A stretch of 24,176 bases of DNA. Source: Pseudomonadota bacterium (GTDB taxonomy: Bacteria; Pseudomonadota; Gammaproteobacteria; Xanthomonadales; Rhodanobacteraceae). A program made the position numbers and the translations under genes. This document shows, one piece after another, positions 8,251 through 19,515 of the stretch. The stretch lies in contig JAEYZH010000091.1 of NCBI GenBank assembly GCA_023430685.1, positions 1-24,176 of the forward strand. Reading direction: 5' to 3'. Positions within the stretch are counted from its first letter, which is position 1. Each line of letters starts with the position of its first letter. The notes under the pieces were generated by a model that worked only from the letters and a program-made list of their open reading frames with translations, ran no database searches and was not told the DNA's origin.

Positions 8251-8347
8251 CCCGGGCTCCCCGGCGCCTCGAATCACCGCGCGCCTCGAGCTGCACCTCG
8301 CGCTGGCGGAGGGACCGCGGCACGCGTGCACGAGCGCTGAAACGAAC

Positions 8348-8375
8348 GAGGCCGGGACCTCGCGGTCCCGGCCTC
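8348..8375. terminator. Hairpin between convergent infA and clpA
   Basis: A perfect 12-base-pair stem, GAGGCCGGGACC (8348-8359) with GGTCCCGGCCTC (8364-8375), closes a TCGC loop. On the minus strand it is followed by the fairly T-rich GTTCGTTTC, so it fits best as the clpA intrinsic terminator. On the plus strand it lacks a T tract but may still end infA transcripts. Confidence 0.75.
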
Positions 8376-8396
8376 CGGACGTCCCTGGTTCGCGGC

Positions 8397-10679
<2,283 letters not shown>

Positions 10680-10719
10680 TCAGGGTGCTCCGGACTGCCT
10701 TGCCTGTAGTGGCTCATGC

Positions 10720-10747
10720 AATATATGGACCGCACGCGGAGGTTCAA
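10720..10747 (-). promoter_or_regulatory. clpA: Candidate sigma-70 promoter of clpA
   Basis: Minus-strand TTGAAC (-35, 10747-10742) and TATATT (-10, 10725-10720) are separated by 16 bases; the -10 matches five of six consensus positions and the -35 four of six. It would start transcription about 35 bases before the clpA ATG. This suggests clpA can be transcribed apart from clpS. Confidence 0.55.
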
Positions 10748-10808
10748 TCTCCCTTGCCGCTTGCGCGCATTCTTCGCCGAGACCCTCGCAGCAAGCCGCG
10801 ATCATGGC

Positions 10809-11135
10809 TCAGGTCTTCTCCATCGTGCACAACAGCGGATGCTGGTGGCTGCGCGAAAACTCGTTGACCTGGGTCACCTTGGTTTCGGCCACCTCGCGCG
10901 TGAACACGCCGCACACGCCCTTGCCTCGGGTATGCACGTGCAACATGACCTGGGTCGCGCGTTCGCGATCCATGCTGAAGAAAGACTCCAGCACGACGAT
11001 CACGAAATCCATCGGCGTGAAGTCGTCGTTGAGCAGGAGTACTTGGTAAAGCGGCGGCCGGACCACCTCCGGTCGCGCTTCTTCGACGGCGAGACCGCGG
11101 GTGTGCTCGGTTCCGGGATCGGGAATCTGTGGCAT
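10809..11135 (-). CDS. clpS: ATP-dependent Clp protease adaptor ClpS
   Basis: N-recognin that binds N-terminal Leu, Phe, Trp or Tyr and delivers substrates to ClpA. The 108 residues have a flexible N-terminal arm to about 27, then the fold YQVLLLNDDFTPMDFVIVVLESFF with the binding-pocket N36 and D37 (N34/D35 in E. coli) and the pocket histidine H68 (H66 in E. coli) in MLHVHTRGKGVCGVFTREVAETKVTQV, ending HPLLCTMEK. The start at 11135 fits family length; a longer frame to 11285 runs through the promoter region and is rejected. The Shine-Dalgarno is poor. Confidence 0.97.
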   Translation of the reverse strand: MPQIPDPGTEHTRGLAVEEARPEVVRPPLYQVLLLNDDFTPMDFVIVVLESFFSMDRERATQVMLHVHTRGKGVCGVFTREVAETKVTQVNEFSRSHQHPLLCTMEKT

Positions 11136-11166
11136 GCAGGAAAGGTCGGATCCAACGCTGGCCCCG

Positions 11167-11198
11167 AGTATAGCGCTGGGGCGGACCACCCTAGGTGG
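11167..11198 (-). promoter_or_regulatory. clpS: Candidate clpS promoter with a palindrome at the -35 position
   Basis: Minus-strand TATACT (11172-11167) is a five-of-six -10 match about 32 bases before the clpS start. Where a -35 would fall there is no TTGACA; instead an inverted repeat, CCACC-TAG-GGTGG on the minus strand (11198-11186), covers the site. A -10 box with a palindrome in place of a -35 would fit an activator-dependent promoter. Confidence 0.4.
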
Positions 11199-11266
11199 AG
11201 CCACGGCGCGCGCGCGCAAGGCCACCCGCCGCCGCGGGTGCGACCGGCGCGCCGCGCGCGCCCTGA

Positions 11267-11272
11267 TAGAAT
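11267..11272 (+). promoter_or_regulatory. nudJ: Candidate -10 box giving a leaderless nudJ transcript
   Basis: TAGAAT ends six bases before the A of the nudJ ATG (11279), so transcription would start at or next to the start codon. No Shine-Dalgarno is present, in agreement. A -35 is not recognisable in the GC-rich sequence upstream. Confidence 0.4.
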
Positions 11273-11278
11273 TTGCCG

Positions 11279-11767
11279 ATGACACAGATCTTCATGCCGC
11301 CCGAGGCCGCGGACGACGTCTGGCGGCCACATGTGACGGTGGCCACCGTGGTGCCCGACCGCGGGCGATTCCTGCTCGTCGAGGAGGCCGTGCGCGGCCG
11401 CCTCGTGCTGAACCAGCCCGCCGGCCACCTCGATCCCGACGAAACGCTCCAGGCGGCCGCCGTGCGCGAGACGCTCGAGGAGACCGGCTGGGAGGTTCGC
11501 CTCGAGTGCCTGCTCGGCGTGCAGCAATGGAGTTCGCCTTCGGGTCGGCAGTTCGTGCGCTTCACGTTCGCGGCGCAGCCGCTGCGGCACGACCCGCAGC
11601 GCGTGCTCGACGCGGGCATCGTGCGCGCGCTCTGGCTCGCGCGCGACGACGTGCGCGATGCGGGCGATCGCCTGCGCAGCCCGATGGTGCTCGCGAGCAT
11701 CGACGACTGGCTCGCCGGCCGGCGCCTGCCGCTCGATGCGATCCGGAGCCTGCAAGCCGATCCATGA
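11279..11767 (+). CDS. nudJ: Nudix hydrolase, NudJ type
   Basis: Hydrolyses nucleoside di- or triphosphates and related pyrophosphates; E. coli NudJ also acts on a thiamine precursor pyrophosphate. The 162 residues contain a perfect Nudix box, G49-x5-E55-x7-R63-E64-x-L66-E67-E68-x-G70 (GHLDPDETLQAAAVRETLEETG), after the N-terminal HVTVATVVPDRGRFLLVEE strand. ATG at 11279 is used; a TTG two codons upstream is an alternative. nudJ-mnmA-hflD is a recurrent gammaproteobacterial order, which supports this subfamily over other Nudix types. mnmA begins 55 bases downstream. Confidence 0.88.
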   Translation: MTQIFMPPEAADDVWRPHVTVATVVPDRGRFLLVEEAVRGRLVLNQPAGHLDPDETLQAAAVRETLEETGWEVRLECLLGVQQWSSPSGRQFVRFTFAAQPLRHDPQRVLDAGIVRALWLARDDVRDAGDRLRSPMVLASIDDWLAGRRLPLDAIRSLQADP

Positions 11768-11822
11768 GCGGGCTCCCTGTAACCAGCGCGTGGCCGCGGC
11801 CGCGGTCCGCCGGAGCCGTCGC

Positions 11823-12962
11823 ATGAACGTGCAGGCCGTGCCCTCGGTCGTGGTCGGCATGTCGGGCGGCGTCGACTCTTCGGTGGCCGCCCTTCTGCTG
11901 CAACGCGAAGGCGTGGACTGCGCGGGCATGTTCATGCAGAACTGGGACGAAGGCGACGCCGGCCCCTGCACCGCCGACGTGGATCGCAAGGATGCGCTTT
12001 CGGTGTGCGCGCGCCTCGGCATCCGGTTGCACCTGCGAAACTTCTCGGCCGAATACCGCGCGCAGGTGTTCGAGCGCTTCCTCGAGGGTTATCGGCAGGG
12101 TCGAACCCCGAATCCCGACGTTCTGTGCAACCGCGAGATCAAGTTCCGGACCTTCCTCGACCACGCGCTCGCGCTCGGCGCCTCGCGCATCGCGACCGGC
12201 CACTACGCGCGCGTCGCCGAAGTCGACGGCCGCTGGCGCCTGCTGCGCGCGCGCGACCGCGCCAAGGACCAGACCTATTTCCTGCACGCGCTCGGCCAGG
12301 CTGCGCTCGCGGCGACGCTGTTTCCGCTCGGCGAACTCGAGAAGCGCGACGTGCGCAGGCTCGCGGCCGAGGCGGGGCTCGCGACCCACCGCAAGAAGGA
12401 TTCCACCGGCATCTGCTTCATCGGCGAGCGCGACTTCCGCACGTTCCTCGAAACCTGGATCCCGGCGCGGCCCGGCGCGATCCGCACGCCCGAGGGCACC
12501 GCACTCGGCGAGCATGCAGGCGTGTTCTACTACACGCTCGGCCAGCGGGGTGGCCTCGGCATCGGCGGCCGCCGCGGTGCGGGCGACGCCCCCTGGTATG
12601 TCGTCGGCAAGGACGTCTCCTCGAACGTGCTCTACGTCGCCCAGGGCAACATGAACCACTGGCTGCATTCGAATGCGCTCGCCGCGGGCAACGCCACCTG
12701 GATCGCGGGCGAAGCGCCCGCGGCCGCGTTCCGCTGCAGCGCGATGGTGCGCTATCGCCAGGAGCAGCAACCCTGCCGCGTGGTGCTCGACGGCGATGCC
12801 TGCCACGTGCGCTTCGACCAGCCGCAGCGCGCGGTGACGCCGGGCCAGTCGGTGGTCTTCTACGACGGCGACACTTGCCTTGGCGGCGCCGTGATCGAGC
12901 GCAGCGACGCGCCGTTCGGGAACTGGACCGACGCCGACCGGCGGAGCGTGCCGCATGCGTGA
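11823..12962 (+). CDS. mnmA: tRNA-specific 2-thiouridylase MnmA
   Basis: Puts the 2-thio group on wobble uridine 34 of tRNA-Lys, -Glu and -Gln, using ATP and sulfur relayed by the Tus proteins. The 379 residues have the PP-loop VVGMSGGVDSSVAALLL (about 10-26), FMQNWDE, the catalytic C102 in TPNPDVLCNREIKF, ATGHYAR, KDQTYFL, and the second catalytic C198 in KDSTGICFIGER, followed by the C-terminal beta domain with YYTLGQRGGLGIGG. The start at 11823 has GGAG seven bases upstream and gives normal length. Its last 8 bases overlap hflD, so the two are probably co-translated. Confidence 0.98.
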   Translation: MNVQAVPSVVVGMSGGVDSSVAALLLQREGVDCAGMFMQNWDEGDAGPCTADVDRKDALSVCARLGIRLHLRNFSAEYRAQVFERFLEGYRQGRTPNPDVLCNREIKFRTFLDHALALGASRIATGHYARVAEVDGRWRLLRARDRAKDQTYFLHALGQAALAATLFPLGELEKRDVRRLAAEAGLATHRKKDSTGICFIGERDFRTFLETWIPARPGAIRTPEGTALGEHAGVFYYTLGQRGGLGIGGRRGAGDAPWYVVGKDVSSNVLYVAQGNMNHWLHSNALAAGNATWIAGEAPAAAFRCSAMVRYRQEQQPCRVVLDGDACHVRFDQPQRAVTPGQSVVFYDGDTCLGGAVIERSDAPFGNWTDADRRSVPHA

Positions 12963-13578
12963 ATCGCGCGTGATCGCACTCGCGGGCGTGCTCCAGGCCT
13001 GCCGGCTCGTGCACGAAGTGGCCACCACGGGCCGCACCAGCGAGACCGCGACCGAGGCCAGCCTCGCGAGCGTGTTCCGCATCGATGCCGACAGCGCCGC
13101 AGCCGTGTTCGGCGGCATCGGCGGCGTGCGAACCGGGCTCGAGGCGCTGCTTGCGCAGTTCGAGGGCGAGCAGCGCGACGTCGCGCTGACGCGCCTCGTG
13201 CTCGGCGTGCTGCGGCTCGAACGCCGGCTCGCGCGCAGCCCGCGCGTGAAGGCGGAACTCGGCGAGGGCATCGGTGCGATCCAGCGCCAGGTCGAGCACT
13301 TCGGCGTCGCGCACGCGACCGTGCAGGGACGCCTCGCCGACCTCTACGTGGCCACGCTCTCGCGCCTGCAGCCACGCGTGGTCGTGCACGGCAACCCGGT
13401 CCACCTCGCCAATCCGCAACTGGTCGCGCAGGTGCGTGCGCTGCTGCTCGCCGGCGTGCGTGCCGCGGTTCTCTGGCGCCAGGTCGGCGGTTCGCAACTG
13501 CGGCTGCTGCTGCGCCGGCGCGAGTACGCGATGCTCGCGCGCGGCCTGTTGTCGCGCAGCACGCTCGACAACGGCTGA
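12955..13578 (+). CDS. hflD: High frequency lysogenization protein HflD homologue
   Basis: All-helical, peripheral inner-membrane protein; in E. coli it binds the lambda CII activator, and its cellular role is unclear. The 207 residues match the family in length (E. coli 213) and in the segments VIALAGVLQACRLVHEVA, LTRLVLGVLRLERRL, GRLADLYVATLSRLQPRVVVHG and NPQLVAQVRALLLAGVRAAVLWRQVGGS. The 8-base overlap with mnmA is the usual arrangement. I see no terminator before the aconitase gene, 157 bases on, so read-through is possible. Confidence 0.94.
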   Translation: MRESRVIALAGVLQACRLVHEVATTGRTSETATEASLASVFRIDADSAAAVFGGIGGVRTGLEALLAQFEGEQRDVALTRLVLGVLRLERRLARSPRVKAELGEGIGAIQRQVEHFGVAHATVQGRLADLYVATLSRLQPRVVVHGNPVHLANPQLVAQVRALLLAGVRAAVLWRQVGGSQLRLLLRRREYAMLARGLLSRSTLDNG

Positions 13579-13638
13579 ATCCGGCGATCCGGGATCTGCG
13601 GCGCCGGGCACGATCTCGCGACGCGGCGGCCGATGAGC

Positions 13639-13644
13639 GATAAT
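13639..13644 (+). promoter_or_regulatory. acnA: Possible -10 box for acnA/rpfA
   Basis: GATAAT (five of six matches) is followed by GGCGGGC, as upstream of lolA. It would give an mRNA leader of about 85 bases that can fold into GC-rich hairpins. No -35 match is found at 16-18 bases, so support is limited. Confidence 0.3.
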
Positions 13645-13672
13645 GGCGGGCCCAGTTCGCCGCCCGCACGCC

Positions 13673-13701
13673 GGGCCGCGCCCGCGGTGCCACCGCGGCC
13701 C
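13673..13701 (+). promoter_or_regulatory. Overlapping hairpins in the acnA leader
   Basis: Two perfect stems share bases and cannot form together: CCGCGGT (13682-13688) with ACCGCGG (13692-13698) around a GCC loop, and GGGCCGCG (13673-13680) with CGCGGCCC (13694-13701). They end 23 bases before the AGGAGA ribosome-binding site. The stems are real in the sequence; regulation is only a possibility. Confidence 0.3.
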
Positions 13702-13735
13702 TTCGCGCACGCGAAACGCCAGCCAGGAGATTCAG

Positions 13736-16489
<2,754 letters not shown>

Positions 16490-16513
16490 GCCACACGCGA
16501 ACGCGCTCGCCGC

Positions 16514-16546
16514 GGGTCCCGGTCTGCCGCGACGCAACCGGGACCC
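16514..16546. terminator. Convergent hairpin between acnA/rpfA and the lipoprotein gene
   Basis: GGGTCCCGGT (16514-16523) pairs perfectly with ACCGGGACCC (16537-16546) around a 13-base loop; flanking CGC and GCG can extend the stem past one bulge. It fills the 75-base gap between two convergent stops. There is no T tract on either strand, so strength is uncertain. Confidence 0.5.
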
Positions 16547-16564
16547 CGCGTACCCAGGCGCGCT

Positions 16565-17014
16565 TCAATCCTCCTCGCGCGACCAGCTCGCGTTGTAGCA
16601 GGCCCAGTCGCCATTCTCGCGGCGCCAGCCGGTTTCGAACGCGAACCGCGCGCGTCGGTCGGGGATCCAGCGGCCGCTTCCATCGGTCAGGGTCGCGCCG
16701 AAACGCGCGGTCGCGCGATCGCCGTGCACCTCGACCTCGATGGTTCCGAGCGAGACGCCCACCGCGCCACCACCGAGTACCTGCGCGCGCACGAGGTTCG
16801 CGAGCTGCGCGCGGTCGAGTCCATCGTTGCCGACGAAGTCCGCGCTGATCGCGTCCATGACGTCGCCCACTTCCCGCGATTCGGCAGCCGCGGCGACCTC
16901 GCCGATGCGTGCGCGCACCGCGTCAGCGTCGGTTTGCCGCGTGCAGGCAACGACGGCAAGGCACATCAGCAGGACCAGTACGAGGCGCACGCTTCCTCCG
17001 GGCTCACGTTGCAT
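16565..17014 (-). CDS. Small lipoprotein with NTF2-like character
   Basis: Exported 149-residue lipoprotein of unknown function. The N-terminus is a lipoprotein signal (MQREPGGSVRLVLVLLMCLAVVAC), with the lipobox ending at C24 followed by T25. There is no Asp at +2, so outer-membrane sorting by the Lol system is expected. The mature part (helix ADAVRARIGEVAAAAESREVGDVMDAISADFVG, then strands ending WRRENGDWACYNASW) resembles small NTF2/SnoaL-like domains, by pattern only. ATG 17014 is chosen because it starts right at the signal peptide; the frame extends to 17158, but that stretch is arginine-rich and would bury the signal. The gene lies between rpfA and rpfB on the opposite strand and is divergent from rpfB. 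Confidence 0.75.
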   Translation of the reverse strand: MQREPGGSVRLVLVLLMCLAVVACTRQTDADAVRARIGEVAAAAESREVGDVMDAISADFVGNDGLDRAQLANLVRAQVLGGGAVGVSLGTIEVEVHGDRATARFGATLTDGSGRWIPDRRARFAFETGWRRENGDWACYNASWSREED

Positions 17015-17156
17015 TGCGGCTTGCCGCTCGTTCAGTGGGTGTGCTGCAATCGGGCGGCCACGCGGTCCGCGTCGCCAGCGGACTTGCGGATGCGTACAGA
17101 CTAATGCAACGACGCCTGCAGCGCAGTGCCTGCGCGGGGTCCAAGGGGAAAACCGC

Positions 17157-18836
17157 ATGAGCCATCTGCCACGTCCCTGGTTCGCCAGCTATCCGAAGGG
17201 CATCCCGACCGAAATCGATCCGGGACAGTATCGTTCGGTGACGGCGCTGCTGGAGGAAAGCTGCGATCGGTTCCGCCATCGGCCCGCGTTCGAGAACATG
17301 GGTCGCGACATGACCTACGGCGATCTCGATCGGCTCAGCGCGATCTTCGCGGCGTTCCTGCTCAACGACCTCAAGCTCGCCAAGGGCGAACGCGTCGCGA
17401 TCATGCTGCCGAACCTGCTGCAGTACCCGATCGCGATCATGGGCGTGCTGCGCGCGGGCCTCACGGTCGTCAACGTGAACCCGATGTACACGCCGCGCGA
17501 ACTCCGGCACCAACTCGTCGATTCGGGCGCGAGCACGATCCTCGTGCTGGACAATTTCGCGAAGACGGTGGCCGAAGTCCTCGCGGACACCGCCTGCCGC
17601 AACGTGATCTGCACCGGTATCGGCGACATGCTCGGTTTCCCGAAGTCGCTGATCACCAATTTCGTCGTGCGCCACGTCAAGAAGATGGTGCCGCCCTATT
17701 CGATCCCGCATGCGATCCGCTTCAACGAGGCGCTCGGGCGCGGCATGCGTTCGAAGGCGCCGAAGGTCGACATCGGGCCGGACGACATCGCGTTCCTGCA
17801 GTACACCGGCGGCACCACCGGCGTCGCCAAGGGCGCGATGCTGACCCATCGCAACATGGTTTCGAACATGCTGCAGGCGCATGCGTGGATCAGTTCCAAC
17901 ATGCGCGAAGGCGAGGAAGTGGTGATAACGGCGTTGCCGCTGTACCACATCTTCGCATTGACCGCGAACTTCCTCGTGTTCGCGCGCGTCGGCGGTTACA
18001 ACCACCTCATCACGAACCCGCGCGACATGCCTGCATTCGTGAAGTCGATCAAGTCGACGGGCTTCACCGCGCTGACCGGCGTGAACACCCTGTTCGCGGG
18101 ACTGCTCAACACCGCAGGCTTCGACCAGGTCGATTTCTCGCGCCTGCGGCTGACCCTCGGCGGCGGCATGGCGGTGCAGCGTGCGGTCGCCGAACGGTGG
18201 AAGAAGGTGACCGGCTGCACGCTCGCCGAGGCTTACGGGCTCACCGAAACCTGCCCCGCCGTCTGCATCAACCCGCTCGACATCGCCGAATACAACGGCT
18301 CGATAGGTCTGCCGATCCCGTCGACCGACATCGCGATCCGCGACGACGACGGCAACGACCTCGCGAACGACGCGATCGGCGAACTGTGCGTGCGCGGGCC
18401 GCAGGTCATGAAGGGCTACTGGAACCGACCCGAGGAAACCGCCCAGGTGCTTTCGGCCGACGGCTGGTTGCGCACGGGCGACATCGCGCGCATCGACGAA
18501 CGCGGTTTCGTCTACATCGTCGACCGCAAGAAGGACATGATCCTCGTTTCAGGCTTCAACGTGTATCCGAACGAAGTCGAGGACGTCGTCGCCCAGATGC
18601 CCGGCGTGCTCGAGGTCGCGGCGGTCGGCGTGCCGGACGAGAAATCCGGCGAAGCGGTCAAGATCGTCGTGGTCAGGAAAGACCCCTCGCTGACGCAGGA
18701 ACAGATCCGTGCGCACTGCAAGGAGAACCTGACGCCGTACAAGATGCCGCGCTACATCGAGTTCCGGGAGTCGCTGCCCAAGACCAATGTCGGCAAGATC
18801 CTGCGCCGCGAATTGCGGGACGCGCCGCCGGGTTGA
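17157..18836 (+). CDS. rpfB: Long-chain acyl-CoA ligase, RpfB/FadD type
   Basis: ATP-dependent fatty acyl-CoA synthetase. In Xanthomonas RpfB is the FadD-type ligase that activates free fatty acids and contributes to turnover of the DSF signal. The 559 residues (E. coli FadD 561) carry the P-loop-like YTGGTTGVAKGA (216-227), ALPLYHIFALT, the LGGGMAVQ and EAYGLTETCPAVC adenylate-binding segments, WLRTGDIARIDERGFVYIVDRKKDMILVSGFNVYPNEVE and the C-terminal catalytic lysine region LPKTNVGKILRREL. The start at 17157 follows AAGGGGAA, and 11 bases (TCCAAGGGGAA) are identical to those before rpfF. rpfF lies downstream on the same strand, beyond an oppositely oriented PilZ gene. Confidence 0.95.
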   Translation: MSHLPRPWFASYPKGIPTEIDPGQYRSVTALLEESCDRFRHRPAFENMGRDMTYGDLDRLSAIFAAFLLNDLKLAKGERVAIMLPNLLQYPIAIMGVLRAGLTVVNVNPMYTPRELRHQLVDSGASTILVLDNFAKTVAEVLADTACRNVICTGIGDMLGFPKSLITNFVVRHVKKMVPPYSIPHAIRFNEALGRGMRSKAPKVDIGPDDIAFLQYTGGTTGVAKGAMLTHRNMVSNMLQAHAWISSNMREGEEVVITALPLYHIFALTANFLVFARVGGYNHLITNPRDMPAFVKSIKSTGFTALTGVNTLFAGLLNTAGFDQVDFSRLRLTLGGGMAVQRAVAERWKKVTGCTLAEAYGLTETCPAVCINPLDIAEYNGSIGLPIPSTDIAIRDDDGNDLANDAIGELCVRGPQVMKGYWNRPEETAQVLSADGWLRTGDIARIDERGFVYIVDRKKDMILVSGFNVYPNEVEDVVAQMPGVLEVAAVGVPDEKSGEAVKIVVVRKDPSLTQEQIRAHCKENLTPYKMPRYIEFRESLPKTNVGKILRRELRDAPPG

Positions 18837-18968
18837 GATGGCGCGCGGATGCGGCGTGGGTGAGGCCGTGGCTGAGGCTTTGGCAGGAGCCGGGAAGCCG
18901 CGGCCGACCGGCCCGGTCTGCGCGAAAAACAGGTTTCTGCCACTACTGCGGTCGCCGCCGTTCCGCGC

Positions 18969-19316
18969 TCAGGCCGAATAGGGCTCGAGCCGGTCCGCGT
19001 AGCCCCCGAGCAGGTTCCACAGCGGCGCTTCCTTGTCTTCGGGAATGCGCGCATAGGTGAAACCGAGGCTGTTGTCGGTGACGCGCACGAGCGCGGCGTC
19101 GACGTGGATGTCGAGTGCTTCGCCGATCAGCATGTCGAGCGCGAACACGTCGCCGATGCGCCCCGACCACTGCTCGGGCTTGGACACCAGCACCCCGGTC
19201 GCCGAAATGTCCTCGATCTCGCTGCTCCAGCCGTGCTGGCCGCTGCTGATGAAGACAGCCGACCGGATCGCCATGCGCGCCGGCCGCAGCTTCTTCCCCG
19301 CCGCTTCTTTGGTCAT
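18969..19316 (-). CDS. PilZ-domain protein, putative c-di-GMP receptor
   Basis: The 115-residue cytosolic protein consists of one PilZ domain. It has both halves of the c-di-GMP-binding signature: R14-M-A-I-R18 (RxxxR) and D36-I-S-A-T-G41 (DxSxxG), 18 residues apart, followed by the beta-barrel strands GVLVSKPEQW, IGDVFALDMLIGEALDIHVDAALVRVT and NSLGFTYARI. It should therefore bind the dinucleotide, unlike degenerate PilZ proteins such as type IV pilus PilZ. AGGGGAAG precedes ATG 19316; an in-frame extension to 19547 crosses the promoter region. The gene sits between rpfB and rpfF on the opposite strand, in the cluster whose RpfG output is c-di-GMP breakdown. Binding and target are untested inference. 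Confidence 0.85.
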   Translation of the reverse strand: MTKEAAGKKLRPARMAIRSAVFISSGQHGWSSEIEDISATGVLVSKPEQWSGRIGDVFALDMLIGEALDIHVDAALVRVTDNSLGFTYARIPEDKEAPLWNLLGGYADRLEPYSA

Positions 19317-19345
19317 GCTTCCCCTGCTCCTTCGCATCGCGGACC

Positions 19346-19355
19346 CGTCTAGACG
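19346..19355. promoter_or_regulatory. Perfect 10-base palindrome upstream of the PilZ gene
   Basis: CGTCTAGACG lies between the candidate PilZ promoter and its start codon. Its CTAGAC core occurs again at 19418-19423, nearer rpfF. Two copies in one divergent intergenic region could be regulator sites, but no known regulator motif is matched. Confidence 0.3.
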
Positions 19356-19367
19356 CAGGCCTCGCAC

Positions 19368-19397
19368 CCGATACCCATACTTTAACGCGGTTGTCAA
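19368..19397 (-). promoter_or_regulatory. Candidate sigma-70 promoter of the PilZ gene
   Basis: On the minus strand a perfect -35 hexamer TTGACA (19397-19392) is followed after 18 bases by TATCGG (19373-19368), a weaker -10. It would start transcription about 45 bases before the PilZ ATG. The region is unusually AT-rich for this window. Confidence 0.45.
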
Positions 19398-19418
19398 TCT
19401 TCGGTAAGCCGTTGCGCT

Positions 19419-19424
19419 AGACTG
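19419..19424 (+). promoter_or_regulatory. rpfF: Possible -10 box for rpfF
   Basis: TAGACT keeps the key TA...T positions and lies 91 bases before the rpfF ATG. TTGTCA (19391-19396) upstream is a decent -35 but the 22-base spacing is too long for standard sigma-70, so this needs another factor or is not the real promoter. Confidence 0.25.
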
Positions 19425-19515
19425 CCGCCGACCGTCCCATTTCGGGAGCACCTGGATGTGCAGGCCTTGCTGCTCGGGAACGGTCACGAGCGGCGCCGTT
19501 CCAAGGGGAATCCAC

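Noticed and set aside
8251..8347. A serW-like tRNA gene between infA and clpA, as in E. coli
   Set aside because: No cloverleaf arms or T-loop GTTCGAATCC-like sequence could be found in the gap.
18906..18918. GACCGGCCCGGTC as a terminator after rpfB
   Set aside because: The arms leave almost no loop and no T tract follows on either strand.
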